Of a stretch of 64,000 bases of DNA, positions 35,506 through 43,713 are shown in pieces. The stretch lies in assembly GCA_030041435.1 (NCBI GenBank), contig JASHNW010000024.1, positions 1-64,000 on the forward strand, read 5' to 3'. Origin of the DNA: Acidobacteriaceae bacterium (GTDB lineage: Bacteria; Acidobacteriota; Terriglobia; Terriglobales; Acidobacteriaceae). The notes under the pieces are model-generated. The model was not told where the DNA came from. It saw only the letters and a program-made list of their open reading frames with translations, and made no database searches. How positions within the stretch are numbered: the first letter of the stretch is position 1; every line of letters starts with the position of its first letter. Both the position numbers and the translations under genes were made by a program.

Positions 35506-36495
35506 ATGGCGGACACAATTCTGGTGGTGGCGGAACAGCGGGACGGCAAGCTGAACCGCGTTTCCTTTGAGACGCTGGCGGGTGCGCAGAGCCTGGCCAA
35601 ACAGACGGGCTGGGCGGTGGAGGTGGTGCTGCCGGGCGCGGAGATTGGCGCGCTGGCGCAGGAGTTGGCGGCGAAAACGAGCGGGAAGGTTTATGCGCTG
35701 GAAGGCGCGGCGCTCACGGCTTACACGTCGGATGCCTACGTCTACGCGCTGAAGAAATTCATCGAAGAAAAGCAGCCGAAGCTGGTGCTGTTTCCGCACA
35801 CATACCAGGTGCGGGATTTTGCGCCTCGGCTGGCGCTGGCGCTGGACCGGACGCTGATTTCAGACGCGACCGGATACAAGTATGAAAACGGGACGCTGCT
35901 GTTTACGCGGCAGATGTTTCAGGGGAAGTTTGTGGCGGACGTGTCCTTCGGCGGGGATGCTCCGTGGATGGCGACGCTGCAGATCGGCTCGTTTCGCGGG
36001 GATCAGGCGGAGGGCGGCGGCGGGTCGGTCGAAACTGTAACCGCTGCGGTTGCCGATGTGCCGGCGCGGGTGGTGCCGCATGAGGTATTCCAGGAAGCGA
36101 AGGAGACCGTCGACTTGTCGCAGGCGGAGGTGATTGTAGCCGTGGGGCGCGGGATCAAAGAGCAGAAGAACATGGCGCTGGCGGAGAACCTGGCGGCGGC
36201 GCTGGGCGGCGAAGTGGCGGCGTCGCGTCCGATCTGCGATAACGGGTGGCTGCCGCTGGAGCGGCAGATTGGGTCGTCGGGGCAGACGGTGGCGCCGAAG
36301 CTGTATGTGGCGCTGGGGGTGAGCGGGGCGATCCAGCACATTGTGGGGATGAAGGGGTCGCGGACGATTGTGGCGATCAACAAGGATCCCGAGGCGCCGA
36401 TTTTTGAGATTGCCGATGTAGCGGTGGTGGGGGATTTGTTTCAGATTGTTCCTGCGCTGACCGAAGAAGTGAAGAAGGCCAAAGGCAGCGGGTAG
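35506..36495 (+). CDS. etfA: Electron transfer flavoprotein alpha subunit (329 aa)
   Basis: MADTILVVAEQRDGKLNRVSFETLAGAQSLA opens the N-terminal domain. The FAD-binding C-terminal half contains VAVGRGIKEQKNMALAENLAAALGGEVAASRPICDNGWLP, GSSGQTVAPKLYVALGVSGAIQH and INKDPEAPIFEIADVAVVGD, all EtfA hallmarks. It forms the heterodimer with EtfB. ATG 35506 begins the conserved protein; the frame before it is unrelated. The stop TAG lies inside the first unit of a long heptamer array, so the last residues (KGSG) are repeat-encoded. Confidence 0.95.
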   Translation: MADTILVVAEQRDGKLNRVSFETLAGAQSLAKQTGWAVEVVLPGAEIGALAQELAAKTSGKVYALEGAALTAYTSDAYVYALKKFIEEKQPKLVLFPHTYQVRDFAPRLALALDRTLISDATGYKYENGTLLFTRQMFQGKFVADVSFGGDAPWMATLQIGSFRGDQAEGGGGSVETVTAAVADVPARVVPHEVFQEAKETVDLSQAEVIVAVGRGIKEQKNMALAENLAAALGGEVAASRPICDNGWLPLERQIGSSGQTVAPKLYVALGVSGAIQHIVGMKGSRTIVAINKDPEAPIFEIADVAVVGDLFQIVPALTEEVKKAKGSG

Positions 36496-36745
36496 CGGGA
36501 AGCGGGAAGCTGGGAGCTGGGAGCCGGGAGCTGGAAGTGGGGAGCTGGGAGCTGGGAGCTGGGAGCTGATAGCCGGTTAGCGGATAGCGGATAGCGGATA
36601 GCTGATGGCTGATAGCTGATGGCTGATAGCTGATAGCGGATAGCTGAGCTGGTGAGCCGGCCAGCTAAAGAGCTGTCAGCGAAAATGCGGCCAGCTGAAA
36701 GCCGGCCAGCCAAGAAGCGGTCAGCTATACGGCGGTGAGCAGGGG
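36487..36745. repeat. Long mixed heptamer array and 15-bp degenerate repeat
   Basis: About 22-24 nearly contiguous 7-bp units run from inside the etfA stop codon to about 36650, passing through AGCGGGA, AGCTGGG, AGCCGGG, AGCTGAT, AGCGGAT and GGCTGAT variants; one extra base breaks register near 36573. From 36656 to 36745 six diverged units of about 15 bp follow (GCCGGCCAGCTAAAGA, GCGGCCAGCTGAAA, GCGGTCAGCTATAC and others). Confidence 0.85.
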
Positions 36746-36772
36746 GCGTGGTGCCGCTCCGGTGCTATATTC

Positions 36773-36781
36773 GGCCGTCTC
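36773..36781 (+). promoter_or_regulatory. Extended -10 promoter before ETF-QO
   Basis: TGCTATATT is an extended -10 (TGn plus TATATT) about 100 nt before the ETF:quinone oxidoreductase start. No -35 is evident, which an extended -10 can tolerate. Confidence 0.4.
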
Positions 36782-36881
36782 CCCGTCCCTTCTTTAAGGG
36801 GGCATTTGGGCGTGGCTGCATCCCATGAGGCGGGCCTGGTAAGATAGTCGGTCGCATCGGCCTCAGGAGATCCCGCACTTC

Positions 36882-38675
36882 ATGATGACCTTTCGCAAGC
36901 CCCTGGAGGGAGTAGAGCGTCCGCAGATGGAGGCGGATGTGGTGATCGTCGGCGGAGGGCCGGCGGGGATGGCGTGCGCGCTGCGTCTGGCGCAGCTGAT
37001 CGATGCGTACAATGCCGCGGGGCCGGATGAGCCGCTGTCGAAAGACAACATTTATGTGCTGGAGAAGTCGCGCGAGGTGGGGCAGCACTGTTTGTCGGGG
37101 GCGCTGCTGGATCCACGGGCGCTGAAGGAGTTGTTGCCGGATTTCGAGAAGGATGCGCCGCTGGACGCGGAGGTGACGAAGGAGTCGGTATGGTTTCTGA
37201 CGCGGAAGGGCCAGCATAAATTCCCCCTGGTGCCGCCGCCGCTGCGGGAACACGGAAATTACGTCGTCTCGCTGAACCGGCTGGTGAAGTGGCTGGGGCA
37301 GAAGGTGGAAGAGGCGGGGATCACAGTGTTTACCGGGTTCGCGGGGTCGGAGCTGCTGTACGAACCCATCGAAGCAAAAGATGGCTCGACGGGGGCCCTG
37401 GAAAGGCAGTCGAGCCCAGGTGACGACCTGCGCGTGGCAGGGGTACGGACGGACGACAAGGGGGTGGACAAGGAGGGGCAGCCGAAGGGAAATTTCGAGC
37501 CGGGATACGAGCTGCGGGCGAAGATCACGATTTTGGCGGAGGGGACACGGGGCAACTGCGCGAAGGAACTGATCCAGCGGCTGGGCCTCGAGGATCCGGA
37601 GCACGCGCAGACGTATGGGCTGGGGATCAAGGAGTTGTGGGAGATTCCGGCGGGGCGAGTGGCGAAGGGCGAGGTGATTTACACGCTGGGGTATCCGCTG
37701 ACGACGAGGGAGTACGGCGGGGCGTGGGTGTATGGGATCACGGACACGCTGGTGAGCGTGGGATATGTGACGGGGCTGGATTACGAGGATCCGCGCACCG
37801 ATCCGCATCACGTTTTCCAGAGCTTCAAGGAGCACCGGTTTGGGCGGCGGATTCTGGAGGGCGGGAAGATGGTCCGCTACGGAGCGAAGACGCTGCCCTA
37901 CGGCGGATGGCTGACGATACCGCGGATTTACGGGAACGGGTGGATGCTGCTGGGGGATGCGGCGAGCTTTTTGAATTCGCAGCGGCTGAAGGGGATTCAC
38001 CTGGCGATGAAGAGCGGGATGCTGGCGGCGGAGACGGCGTTCGAGGCGATGGTGAGCGGGGACAGCTCAGCGGAGACGCTCGAGTCGTACAAGACAACCG
38101 TGGACAAGAGCTGGATTCGCGAGGAATTGTGGCCGGTGCGGAATTTCCACCAGGGGTTCGAGCACGGGCTGCTGGAAGGGATGGTGAAGGCGGGCATCCA
38201 GCAGGTGCTGCGGGGAAGCAACCTGGGACGGGATGGCAGGAATCCTGCAGGGTATACACGGATGCGGCAGGTGGACGCGGCGGGACCAGCGGATACCGCG
38301 CGGGCGGCGATGACGGGGAATGCCAAAGGCGACGGGAAGCTGACGTTCGACCGGCTGACGGATGTTTATCACTCCGGCACGAGGCATGAGGAAGATCAGC
38401 CGGTACATCTGGTGGTGGAAGACCTGAATGTGTGCGGCAGCCGGTGCGTGCGGGAATTCGGGAACCCGTGCCAGTATTTTTGTCCGGCAGCGGTGTACGA
38501 GATGGCCGACGCGGAGGAAGTCACGGCTGCCGGGGTGAGGATGCAGAGGAGGGAATTGCGGATTAACTTCACCAACTGTGTGCACTGCAAGACGTGCGAC
38601 ATTATGGACCCGTACCAGATCATTCGGTGGGTTCCACCGGAAGGAGGAGGGGGACCCAATTACGACGGGATGTGA
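36882..38675 (+). CDS. Electron transfer flavoprotein:quinone oxidoreductase (597 aa)
   Basis: The N-terminal Rossmann motif VVIVGGGPAGMACALRLAQL binds FAD. GQHCLSGALLDPRALKELLPDF and GLGIKELWEIP...GYPL belong to the ETF-QO fold, and the C-terminal 4Fe-4S region NCVHCKTCDIMDP supplies Cys566, Cys569 and Cys572 with a fourth Cys in YFCPAAVYE. All cofactor ligands are therefore present. The enzyme sits on the inner membrane and passes electrons from reduced EtfAB to quinone, linking fatty-acid or amino-acid oxidation to respiration. It is 386 nt downstream of etfA. ATG 36882 or 36885 may be used; AGGAGA lies 12 bases upstream. Confidence 0.95.
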   Translation: MMTFRKPLEGVERPQMEADVVIVGGGPAGMACALRLAQLIDAYNAAGPDEPLSKDNIYVLEKSREVGQHCLSGALLDPRALKELLPDFEKDAPLDAEVTKESVWFLTRKGQHKFPLVPPPLREHGNYVVSLNRLVKWLGQKVEEAGITVFTGFAGSELLYEPIEAKDGSTGALERQSSPGDDLRVAGVRTDDKGVDKEGQPKGNFEPGYELRAKITILAEGTRGNCAKELIQRLGLEDPEHAQTYGLGIKELWEIPAGRVAKGEVIYTLGYPLTTREYGGAWVYGITDTLVSVGYVTGLDYEDPRTDPHHVFQSFKEHRFGRRILEGGKMVRYGAKTLPYGGWLTIPRIYGNGWMLLGDAASFLNSQRLKGIHLAMKSGMLAAETAFEAMVSGDSSAETLESYKTTVDKSWIREELWPVRNFHQGFEHGLLEGMVKAGIQQVLRGSNLGRDGRNPAGYTRMRQVDAAGPADTARAAMTGNAKGDGKLTFDRLTDVYHSGTRHEEDQPVHLVVEDLNVCGSRCVREFGNPCQYFCPAAVYEMADAEEVTAAGVRMQRRELRINFTNCVHCKTCDIMDPYQIIRWVPPEGGGGPNYDGM

Positions 38676-39107
38676 GGGGGCTGGACTGCAATTTCTGAGT
38701 TCCTGTGGCCTTTCGGATTCAATGCAGGGTCGCCGCTCCCTGAGGGTCGCGTCGACTTGAGTGCAGCGGCTTCGGGATACACCGACTCAGGAATTGCGAT
38801 CGCATTGAGAATTTGCGTGGGCTCAGCAGGCATGAGATAGTGAAGGCGGAAATCCCCATTACTGGTTAGTTCTCATGCTGTTCATCGAGACAGCAGATGA
38901 GTCAACAGCAATCCTGGCGGCGAAGGGATGCTTCACGGCTGATTCACCAGAATTTTTTGCCCTGGTAGCCGGTGTCGATGCGGTATTCGACGCAGGCGAA
39001 TCGAAGAGCCGAGCATCCACGATGAAACCCAGATCCTGGGCGCGGTTGCGGTCAACGCTTTATACAGAAGGCGGGATTATTCGCCTGCGCCGGCAGGGGT
39101 GCCCGGC
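38676..39107. other. Intergenic region with a GTCGCCGCTCCCTG palindrome
   Basis: At 38727-38760 the sequence GGGTCGCCGCTCCCTGAGGGTCGC...GACTTGAG matches 45130-45165 (GAGTCGCCGCTCCCTGGCGGTCGC...GACTTGAG). A frame open from 38875 to 39408 is not protein-like. Otherwise I see no gene here. Confidence 0.5.
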
Positions 39108-39179
39108 ATGCATCCCGACGACGAGATCCTGGATCAGTTTGGCTGGCGGCGAATCGGAAAGAAGGCCAGGGGTCTATGA
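39108..39179 (+). CDS. Possible 23-residue leader ORF coupled to the zinc-protein gene
   Basis: ATG 39108 opens a short frame (MHPDDEILDQFGWRRIGKKA...) whose TGA overlaps the next ATG in an ATGA arrangement, as in translationally coupled genes. GTG 39099 is an alternative start. The peptide is charged and unlike noise, but it is short and no conservation can be tested here. Confidence 0.3.
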   Translation: MHPDDEILDQFGWRRIGKKARGL

Positions 39180-39373
39180 CGAAGAAGGCGCTGAAGTGTC
39201 CGGGCTGCGAGGACGGAGACGATCTGCGACGCTCGCACATGCGCTGGGGCGACTGGCCGCTGCGCATGATCGGATTACGTCCGTACCGCTGCATGGTGTG
39301 CAATACGCGCTTTCACGCCTGGGCGCGACTGCCGGTACGGAGACGGACACCGGAGGCTCGCAGGACGGCGTGA
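39176..39373 (+). CDS. Small zinc-ribbon protein (65 aa)
   Basis: Two Cys pairs, LKCPGCEDG near the start and YRCMVCNTRFHAW, form a classic C-x2-C...C-x2-C ribbon; between them lies LRRSHMRWGDWPLRMIGLRPY, a conserved-looking basic/aromatic linker. Basic C-terminus. Probably binds zinc; nucleic-acid binding is a guess. It precedes moaA by 39 nt on the same strand and may be co-transcribed. Confidence 0.65.
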   Translation: MTKKALKCPGCEDGDDLRRSHMRWGDWPLRMIGLRPYRCMVCNTRFHAWARLPVRRRTPEARRTA

Positions 39374-39412
39374 AACTGGCGCGACGGGCCCGCATCGAAG
39401 TAAAGTGAGCCC

Positions 39413-40459
39413 ATGGCGCCTGTTGCAGCCCCCAGCCCGAACGTCCTGACCGGGAAGTCCGCGTCGCGGCCTTTGACCGACCGCTACGGGCGGGCGATCA
39501 CGGATCTGCGCATCTCCGTCACCGACCGGTGCAATTACAAGTGCGTGTATTGCCGGACCGGCAATGAGGGCGCGGTGTATGCCGACCTGCCGATCGACGA
39601 CTATGTGCGCATGGCGCGAGTATTTGTCGAACTGGGGATCGAAAAGATCCGTCTGACGGGCGGGGAGCCGCTGCTGCGCAGGGGGCTGCTGGAGTTGGTG
39701 CGGGAGCTGAGCCGAATGCGGACGCTGGCCGGCGAACCGCTGGACCTGGCGCTGACCACCAATGGGCATCTGCTGGAAGAGATGGCGGAGCCGCTGCGCG
39801 CGGCGGGGCTGAGCCGCATTACGGTGAGTATGGATGCCGTGGACGCGGAGAAATTCGCGCGGATTACGCGTGTGCCGGGAAGCTATGGGCGCGTGCTGGC
39901 AGGCGTGCGTGCGGCAAAACGGGCGGGGCTGGCGCCGGTGAAGGTGAACTGCGTGCTGCTGCGCGGGTTTAATGAGGACCAGATTGTGCCGTTTGCACAG
40001 TTCTCCCGCGAGGAAGGCGTGATTGTGCGGTTTATCGAGTTCATGCCGCTCGAGGAGGATCGCCGGTGGACGCCGGAGTCAGTGGTGGGGCTGAAGGAGA
40101 TTGTGGCGGCGCTGAGCGGCTTTCGGCCGCTGCGAACCATGGCGCCGAACGCGGCGAGCGAGACGGCGGTGCGGTACACGTTCGACGACGGAGTGGGGGA
40201 GATTGGGATTATTGCGCCAGTGACGCAGGCCTTTTGCGGGGCATGCAGCCGGGTGCGGCTGACGTCGGACGGGAAGATTCGGACGTGCCTGTTCTCGCAG
40301 ATGGAGCACGATCTGTATGGAGTGATGCGCCACGGCGGGAGCGATGAGGAGATGGCGGCGTTCATCCGGCGGACGGTGGACCAGAAGGAAGCGCGGCACC
40401 ACATTGGGGAGCCGGGGTTTCTGAAGCCGTCGCGGAGCATGGTGCACATCGGGGGCTGA
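39413..40459 (+). CDS. moaA: GTP 3',8-cyclase MoaA (348 aa)
   Basis: N-terminal radical SAM cluster Cys40, Cys44, Cys47 (TDRCNYKCVYCRTG), LTGGEPLLRRGL for SAM binding, and the C-terminal second cluster Cys276, Cys279, Cys293 (FCGACSRVRLTSDGKIRTC) are all present, with GG at the C-terminus required by MoaA. It makes the first intermediate of molybdenum cofactor synthesis from GTP in the cytoplasm. No other moa gene is adjacent. The likely client in this window is the sulfite-oxidase-type enzyme at 13850. Start ATG 39413 has AAAGTGAG upstream. Confidence 0.95.
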   Translation: MAPVAAPSPNVLTGKSASRPLTDRYGRAITDLRISVTDRCNYKCVYCRTGNEGAVYADLPIDDYVRMARVFVELGIEKIRLTGGEPLLRRGLLELVRELSRMRTLAGEPLDLALTTNGHLLEEMAEPLRAAGLSRITVSMDAVDAEKFARITRVPGSYGRVLAGVRAAKRAGLAPVKVNCVLLRGFNEDQIVPFAQFSREEGVIVRFIEFMPLEEDRRWTPESVVGLKEIVAALSGFRPLRTMAPNAASETAVRYTFDDGVGEIGIIAPVTQAFCGACSRVRLTSDGKIRTCLFSQMEHDLYGVMRHGGSDEEMAAFIRRTVDQKEARHHIGEPGFLKPSRSMVHIGG

Positions 40460-40499
40460 GGGACTGGCCGTCCAGGCATAGGGCGCTTCGCGCCAAAAG

Positions 40500-42191
40500 C
40501 TATACAGCAGAAGTGATTTGAGGGTAGAAGCCGCAGCGGTTGAGGAGATTCTCAATCTCTTCTCGCGTGGCGTGGAGTTTGTGCGCGTTCGCGAAGAGGT
40601 CGTTGGCGTCGATGGGGTACCAGTTGCGGCGGCTGGGATCGGCGAGGCCGGCCACGTTGATGGGGTCGATGGCGCGGCGCACATTTTCAGAAAATCGGGC
40701 GGATTGTTCGGGAGTGCGGACGGCGCGGGATTGCGCGAGGAGATCGCGCATGGCGGGGCCGAAGTGCGGGTGGTCGTGCAACAGGAAGGACGAGGCGAGC
40801 TGCGGCTTGCCGAGGCGGTGCGCGGCCTCGGAGTAGCTGACGGCGGCGAAGTAGAGCATGGAGAGCGCGGAGAAGACGGGGAAGTTGTCCATGGAGGCGT
40901 AGAGTGCGCCGATGAGGCGGGCAGCGGCGAGGAGCTCGGCGTCGGTTTGGGCGGCGTAGGCGGCGAGCTGGGCAAGGAAATCGGTTGACTCAGTGCCGGA
41001 TTCGAGGATGGCGGCGAGGCGCTGGATGCCGAGGAGAGCAAGGGGAAAACCGGTGGAGAGCAGCGGGTCAACGAAACCGGCGGCGGAGGGCAGCAGAGCC
41101 CAGCGAGGGCCGACGATTTGTGCGCTGCGAAAGCTGAGGCGGGGGATGTGGGTGAAGGGCCGGACGGGATGGGCGCCGGAAAACTGCCGGGAGAGTGCCG
41201 GGATGCGGGCGACGAGCTGATTCCAGGCGGCGGCGTAGCGGGGCTGGCAGTCAGATGAGCCGGGGGCGGGACTGAGGCCGAAGCGGGCGGCGGCGGCATC
41301 CGTGAAGGCGACGCCAGCGCTGGTGACGCCGTTGTTGAAGCGGAGGACCCAGATCCATCCGCCGGGGAAGATGTGGTGAACCGCGGCATCGTCGACGGGG
41401 TAGGGAGTGGCACCGACCCTGTCGCCAAAAGAGGGCGATAAGGGTGGGGCACCCGGAAAGTGGAACTGCTCCTCGAGACGTCCGACGCCGGTGAAGTGGG
41501 TGTAGAGGGCCTGGGTGGCGGGCATGTCCGACAAGGGCAGTTCGCCGAGATGGAGAGCGCGGTGGAGGAAGCCGCGCGGGCCGGTGGCATCGAGGACGAA
41601 GCGGGCGCGAAAGGCGATGGCAGGCGAGGAGCGCGGGGCTCCAGGCGCGGTTTCAGGTTCCGGGCGGCAGCCTTCGAGCAGCACATGCCCGCCGCAATCG
41701 GTGAAGCGGGTGAGGTGGACATGGTCGTAGTACTCAACCTCTGCGCGCTGGGCAGCCTGGACGAGAAAGTGGTCGAAGTCAGCGCGGAACCAATGGGTAT
41801 CGGCGATGGCGTCGTGGGGGCTGGCGGCGACGAGGAGCTGGTTGCGGCGGTCGAGATCGGAGTGGTGCGCGGCGGGGTGGTCGAGCAAGTGGTGGTAAAA
41901 GGTGAATCCGCGCTTGAGGCCGCAGGGGATCTCGGGGTGGGCGCGCTGCCAGGTTCCCCATTTGCTGAGGGGGCGCAGCTCGGCGAGGGAGTAGCGGGTG
42001 GCGAGCTCTTCGAGGAGGAGATTGGAGAGCGGCGTGGAGGACTCGCCGATGGCGAAGCGAGGATGGCGGCCGCGCTCGATGAGGACGACGGAGCGGCCGA
42101 GGCGGCGGGCGATGCCGGCGATGAGGGAGCCGGCGAAGCCGGAGCCGACGACGGCGAGGTCGTAGATTTCGCGGCTGGGCGATTCGCTCAC
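40500..42191 (-). CDS. FAD-dependent, tryptophan-halogenase-like oxidoreductase (563 aa)
   Basis: The N-terminal dinucleotide fold YDLAVVGSGFAGSLIA (G16, G18, G21) binds FAD. AIGESSTPLSN resembles the GExxxP motif of flavin-dependent halogenases, and GGWIWVLRF resembles their WxWxIP motif, only in part. PSAAGFVDPLLSTGF fits the FAD-binding end. It therefore belongs to the halogenase superfamily, but activity is uncertain. Start is GTG 42191: it overlaps the stop of the radical SAM gene as GTGA and has GGAGG six bases upstream, so the two are translationally coupled. An in-frame ATG at 42215 would enlarge the overlap. Codons around 41407-41455 are made of a palindromic repeat (PGAPPLSPSFGDRVGATP). 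Confidence 0.8.
   Translation of the reverse strand: MSESPSREIYDLAVVGSGFAGSLIAGIARRLGRSVVLIERGRHPRFAIGESSTPLSNLLLEELATRYSLAELRPLSKWGTWQRAHPEIPCGLKRGFTFYHHLLDHPAAHHSDLDRRNQLLVAASPHDAIADTHWFRADFDHFLVQAAQRAEVEYYDHVHLTRFTDCGGHVLLEGCRPEPETAPGAPRSSPAIAFRARFVLDATGPRGFLHRALHLGELPLSDMPATQALYTHFTGVGRLEEQFHFPGAPPLSPSFGDRVGATPYPVDDAAVHHIFPGGWIWVLRFNNGVTSAGVAFTDAAAARFGLSPAPGSSDCQPRYAAAWNQLVARIPALSRQFSGAHPVRPFTHIPRLSFRSAQIVGPRWALLPSAAGFVDPLLSTGFPLALLGIQRLAAILESGTESTDFLAQLAAYAAQTDAELLAAARLIGALYASMDNFPVFSALSMLYFAAVSYSEAAHRLGKPQLASSFLLHDHPHFGPAMRDLLAQSRAVRTPEQSARFSENVRRAIDPINVAGLADPSRRNWYPIDANDLFANAHKLHATREEIENLLNRCGFYPQITSAV
41407..41455. repeat. Palindromic element inside the halogenase-like gene
   Basis: GTGGCACCGACCCTGTCGCC, a loop AAAAGA, then GGCGATAAGGGTGGGGCACC form an imperfect hairpin. 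The outer arms (CACCCT/AAGGGTGGGGCACCC) match the element at 42858-42909 and the intergenic copies. It is read through as 16-18 residues without stop or frameshift. Confidence 0.7.
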
Positions 42192-43225
42192 GAGCGGCCT
42201 CCACAACGATCGCATAGGATGCGCGGCGCGACGGTCTGGGAGAGATTCATGGCGCGGAGGCGGGCGATGCGGGCTTCGCAGCACGCCGGGCAGTCGATGG
42301 GGCGGGGGAGATCCCAGAGATCGGAGAAGACTCGGCCGCGTTGGAGGCTGAGGCCATAATCGACGGCGGATTCGAGGGTGGCGAGCGCGGGCGGAGTGAA
42401 GTCGCCGGAGGCGGCGAGGGCTTCCATGGCTCCGTTGCCGCCGCGTGTGGGGATGAGGGTGGCGGCGGTGGCGCCGCAGTCGAAGGCGAAGTGGAGCGAA
42501 CGCTGCGCCCAGTGAAGGGACTCTTCCGGAGCCATGAAGGGTGGCTGGACGAGGATGAAAACGCGGAGGTCGATCTGGTTGCGGCGCAGGAATTCAGCGG
42601 CGGCCTGGAACTGGTCAAGGGTGAGACGCTTGTTCAGTTTTTCGAGGACGGTGGGGTGGGCGGTTTCGAGGCCCATGGCGATCTCAAACTGGCCGCTGAG
42701 CAGGTCGCGGAAGCGCAGGCAGGCATCGTTGACTAGGGCGGGATGGCATTCGACGATGACGCGGTCGAAGGGGCGGACGAGGTCGGCGATGGCGAGATGG
42801 TCTTCAGGCGGGATGGCGCGGGGATCGAAGAAGCTGCCGGCGTTGTAGAGCTTGATGGCCCCCACCCTGTGCACGTCCAACCCCGGGACGTGACAAGGGT
42901 GGGGCACCCGATTGCGTAGCTGGTCGAGGGCGTATTCGATTTGAGTGGGGATGGCGCCGGGTGGCGTGGATTCCGCGAGGGTGTTGCGCCAGAGGTCGCA
43001 CATGACGCAGCGCCAGGGGCATTCGCGATTGGTGAGGAAGATGGTGGCGATGGGGACGATGGCGCCGGCTGCGTCGGGTTCCTCTTCGACGAGAAAGGCA
43101 TAGGGGCGGAAGGGATCGAGCGGGTTTCGCGGAGGGCGATGGGCGAGGGTCCACGCGTCTCGTTCGGCACCGCGGGCGGGCCAGGAGGAAAGTTCGTGAG
43201 ATGGGGAGATGGGTGGGTGCGGCAT
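42188..43225 (-). CDS. Radical SAM protein paired with the halogenase-like enzyme (345 aa)
   Basis: FLTNRECPWRCVMCDLWRNT contains a CxxxCxxC radical SAM cluster; IKLYNAGSFFDPRAIP and ECHPALVNDACLRF, IAMGLETAHPTVLEKLNK follow as in the Elp3/MiaB-like set. The C-terminus has extra Cys pairs (CPACCEARIA and CDRCGG) that may bind zinc or a cluster. The substrate is unknown. ATG 43225 is chosen; the frame extends to TTG 43297. The stop overlaps the GTG of the next gene, so both proteins should be made together. A palindromic element interrupts the conserved region before IKLYN (NRVPHPCHVPGLDVHRVG). Confidence 0.82.
   Translation of the reverse strand: MPHPPISPSHELSSWPARGAERDAWTLAHRPPRNPLDPFRPYAFLVEEEPDAAGAIVPIATIFLTNRECPWRCVMCDLWRNTLAESTPPGAIPTQIEYALDQLRNRVPHPCHVPGLDVHRVGAIKLYNAGSFFDPRAIPPEDHLAIADLVRPFDRVIVECHPALVNDACLRFRDLLSGQFEIAMGLETAHPTVLEKLNKRLTLDQFQAAAEFLRRNQIDLRVFILVQPPFMAPEESLHWAQRSLHFAFDCGATAATLIPTRGGNGAMEALAASGDFTPPALATLESAVDYGLSLQRGRVFSDLWDLPRPIDCPACCEARIARLRAMNLSQTVAPRILCDRCGGRS
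42858..42909. repeat. Palindromic element inside the radical SAM gene
   Basis: CCCCCACCCTGTGCACGTCC and GGGACGTGACAAGGGTGGGG are near-perfect arms around AACCCC. It is the same family as 41407-41455 but is read in another reading frame, and again leaves the gene open. Confidence 0.75.
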
Positions 43226-43391
43226 TTCGTTCCACGGGATCCGGCGAGCGGCGCATTGCGTCTCTGCCAGAGTATGATTGGCTTCCCCCAAATTCAATTG
43301 AGAAGATTGCCGAAACGGAGATGGCCCGACGGGGAGAAACCCGGAACGCGGAAACCCGGAACGCGGAAACGCGAGAGAAGGAGGGACAGCG

Positions 43392-43679
43392 ATGCCGCAT
43401 TATATTTCGCTGCTGAAATTCACGCAGAAGGGCCTGGAAGCGATCAAGGAGTCGCCGGCGCGGCTGGAAGAAGCGGGCAAAGTGTTTGCGGCGCACGGGG
43501 GCAGCCTGCAGCACGCGTGGTACACGACGGGGCAGCACGACCTGATTGTGGTGACGGAGTTTCCGGACGAGGAGGCGTATTCGCGGGCGCTGCTGGCTAC
43601 GGCCTACAAGGGGTTCGTGAACGGCGAGAACATCCGGGCTTTCACGATCGAGGAGATGAAAAAGCTGCTGGGGGTGTAG
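43392..43679 (+). CDS. GYD-domain protein (95 aa)
   Basis: A compact ferredoxin-like fold with the GYD-family pattern: YISLLKFTQKGLEAIKESPARLEEAGKVF, HGGSLQHAWYTTGQHDLIVVTEFPDEEAY and NIRAFTIEEMKKLL. The function of the family is unknown; members often occur beside metabolic genes. GGAGGG precedes ATG 43392. The upstream sequence has a 15-bp direct repeat (AACCCGGAACGCGGA, 43339-43368). It is transcribed divergently from the radical SAM gene and converges on the asparagine-synthase-like gene. Confidence 0.85.
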   Translation: MPHYISLLKFTQKGLEAIKESPARLEEAGKVFAAHGGSLQHAWYTTGQHDLIVVTEFPDEEAYSRALLATAYKGFVNGENIRAFTIEEMKKLLGV

Positions 43680-43713
43680 GGTACGAGTTCGCCCGGCGGC
43701 CTGCGCGCGGCAG

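Noticed and set aside
38875-39408. A 177-codon frame upstream of moaA
   Set aside because: No motif, and it overlaps the better-supported zinc-ribbon gene in another frame.
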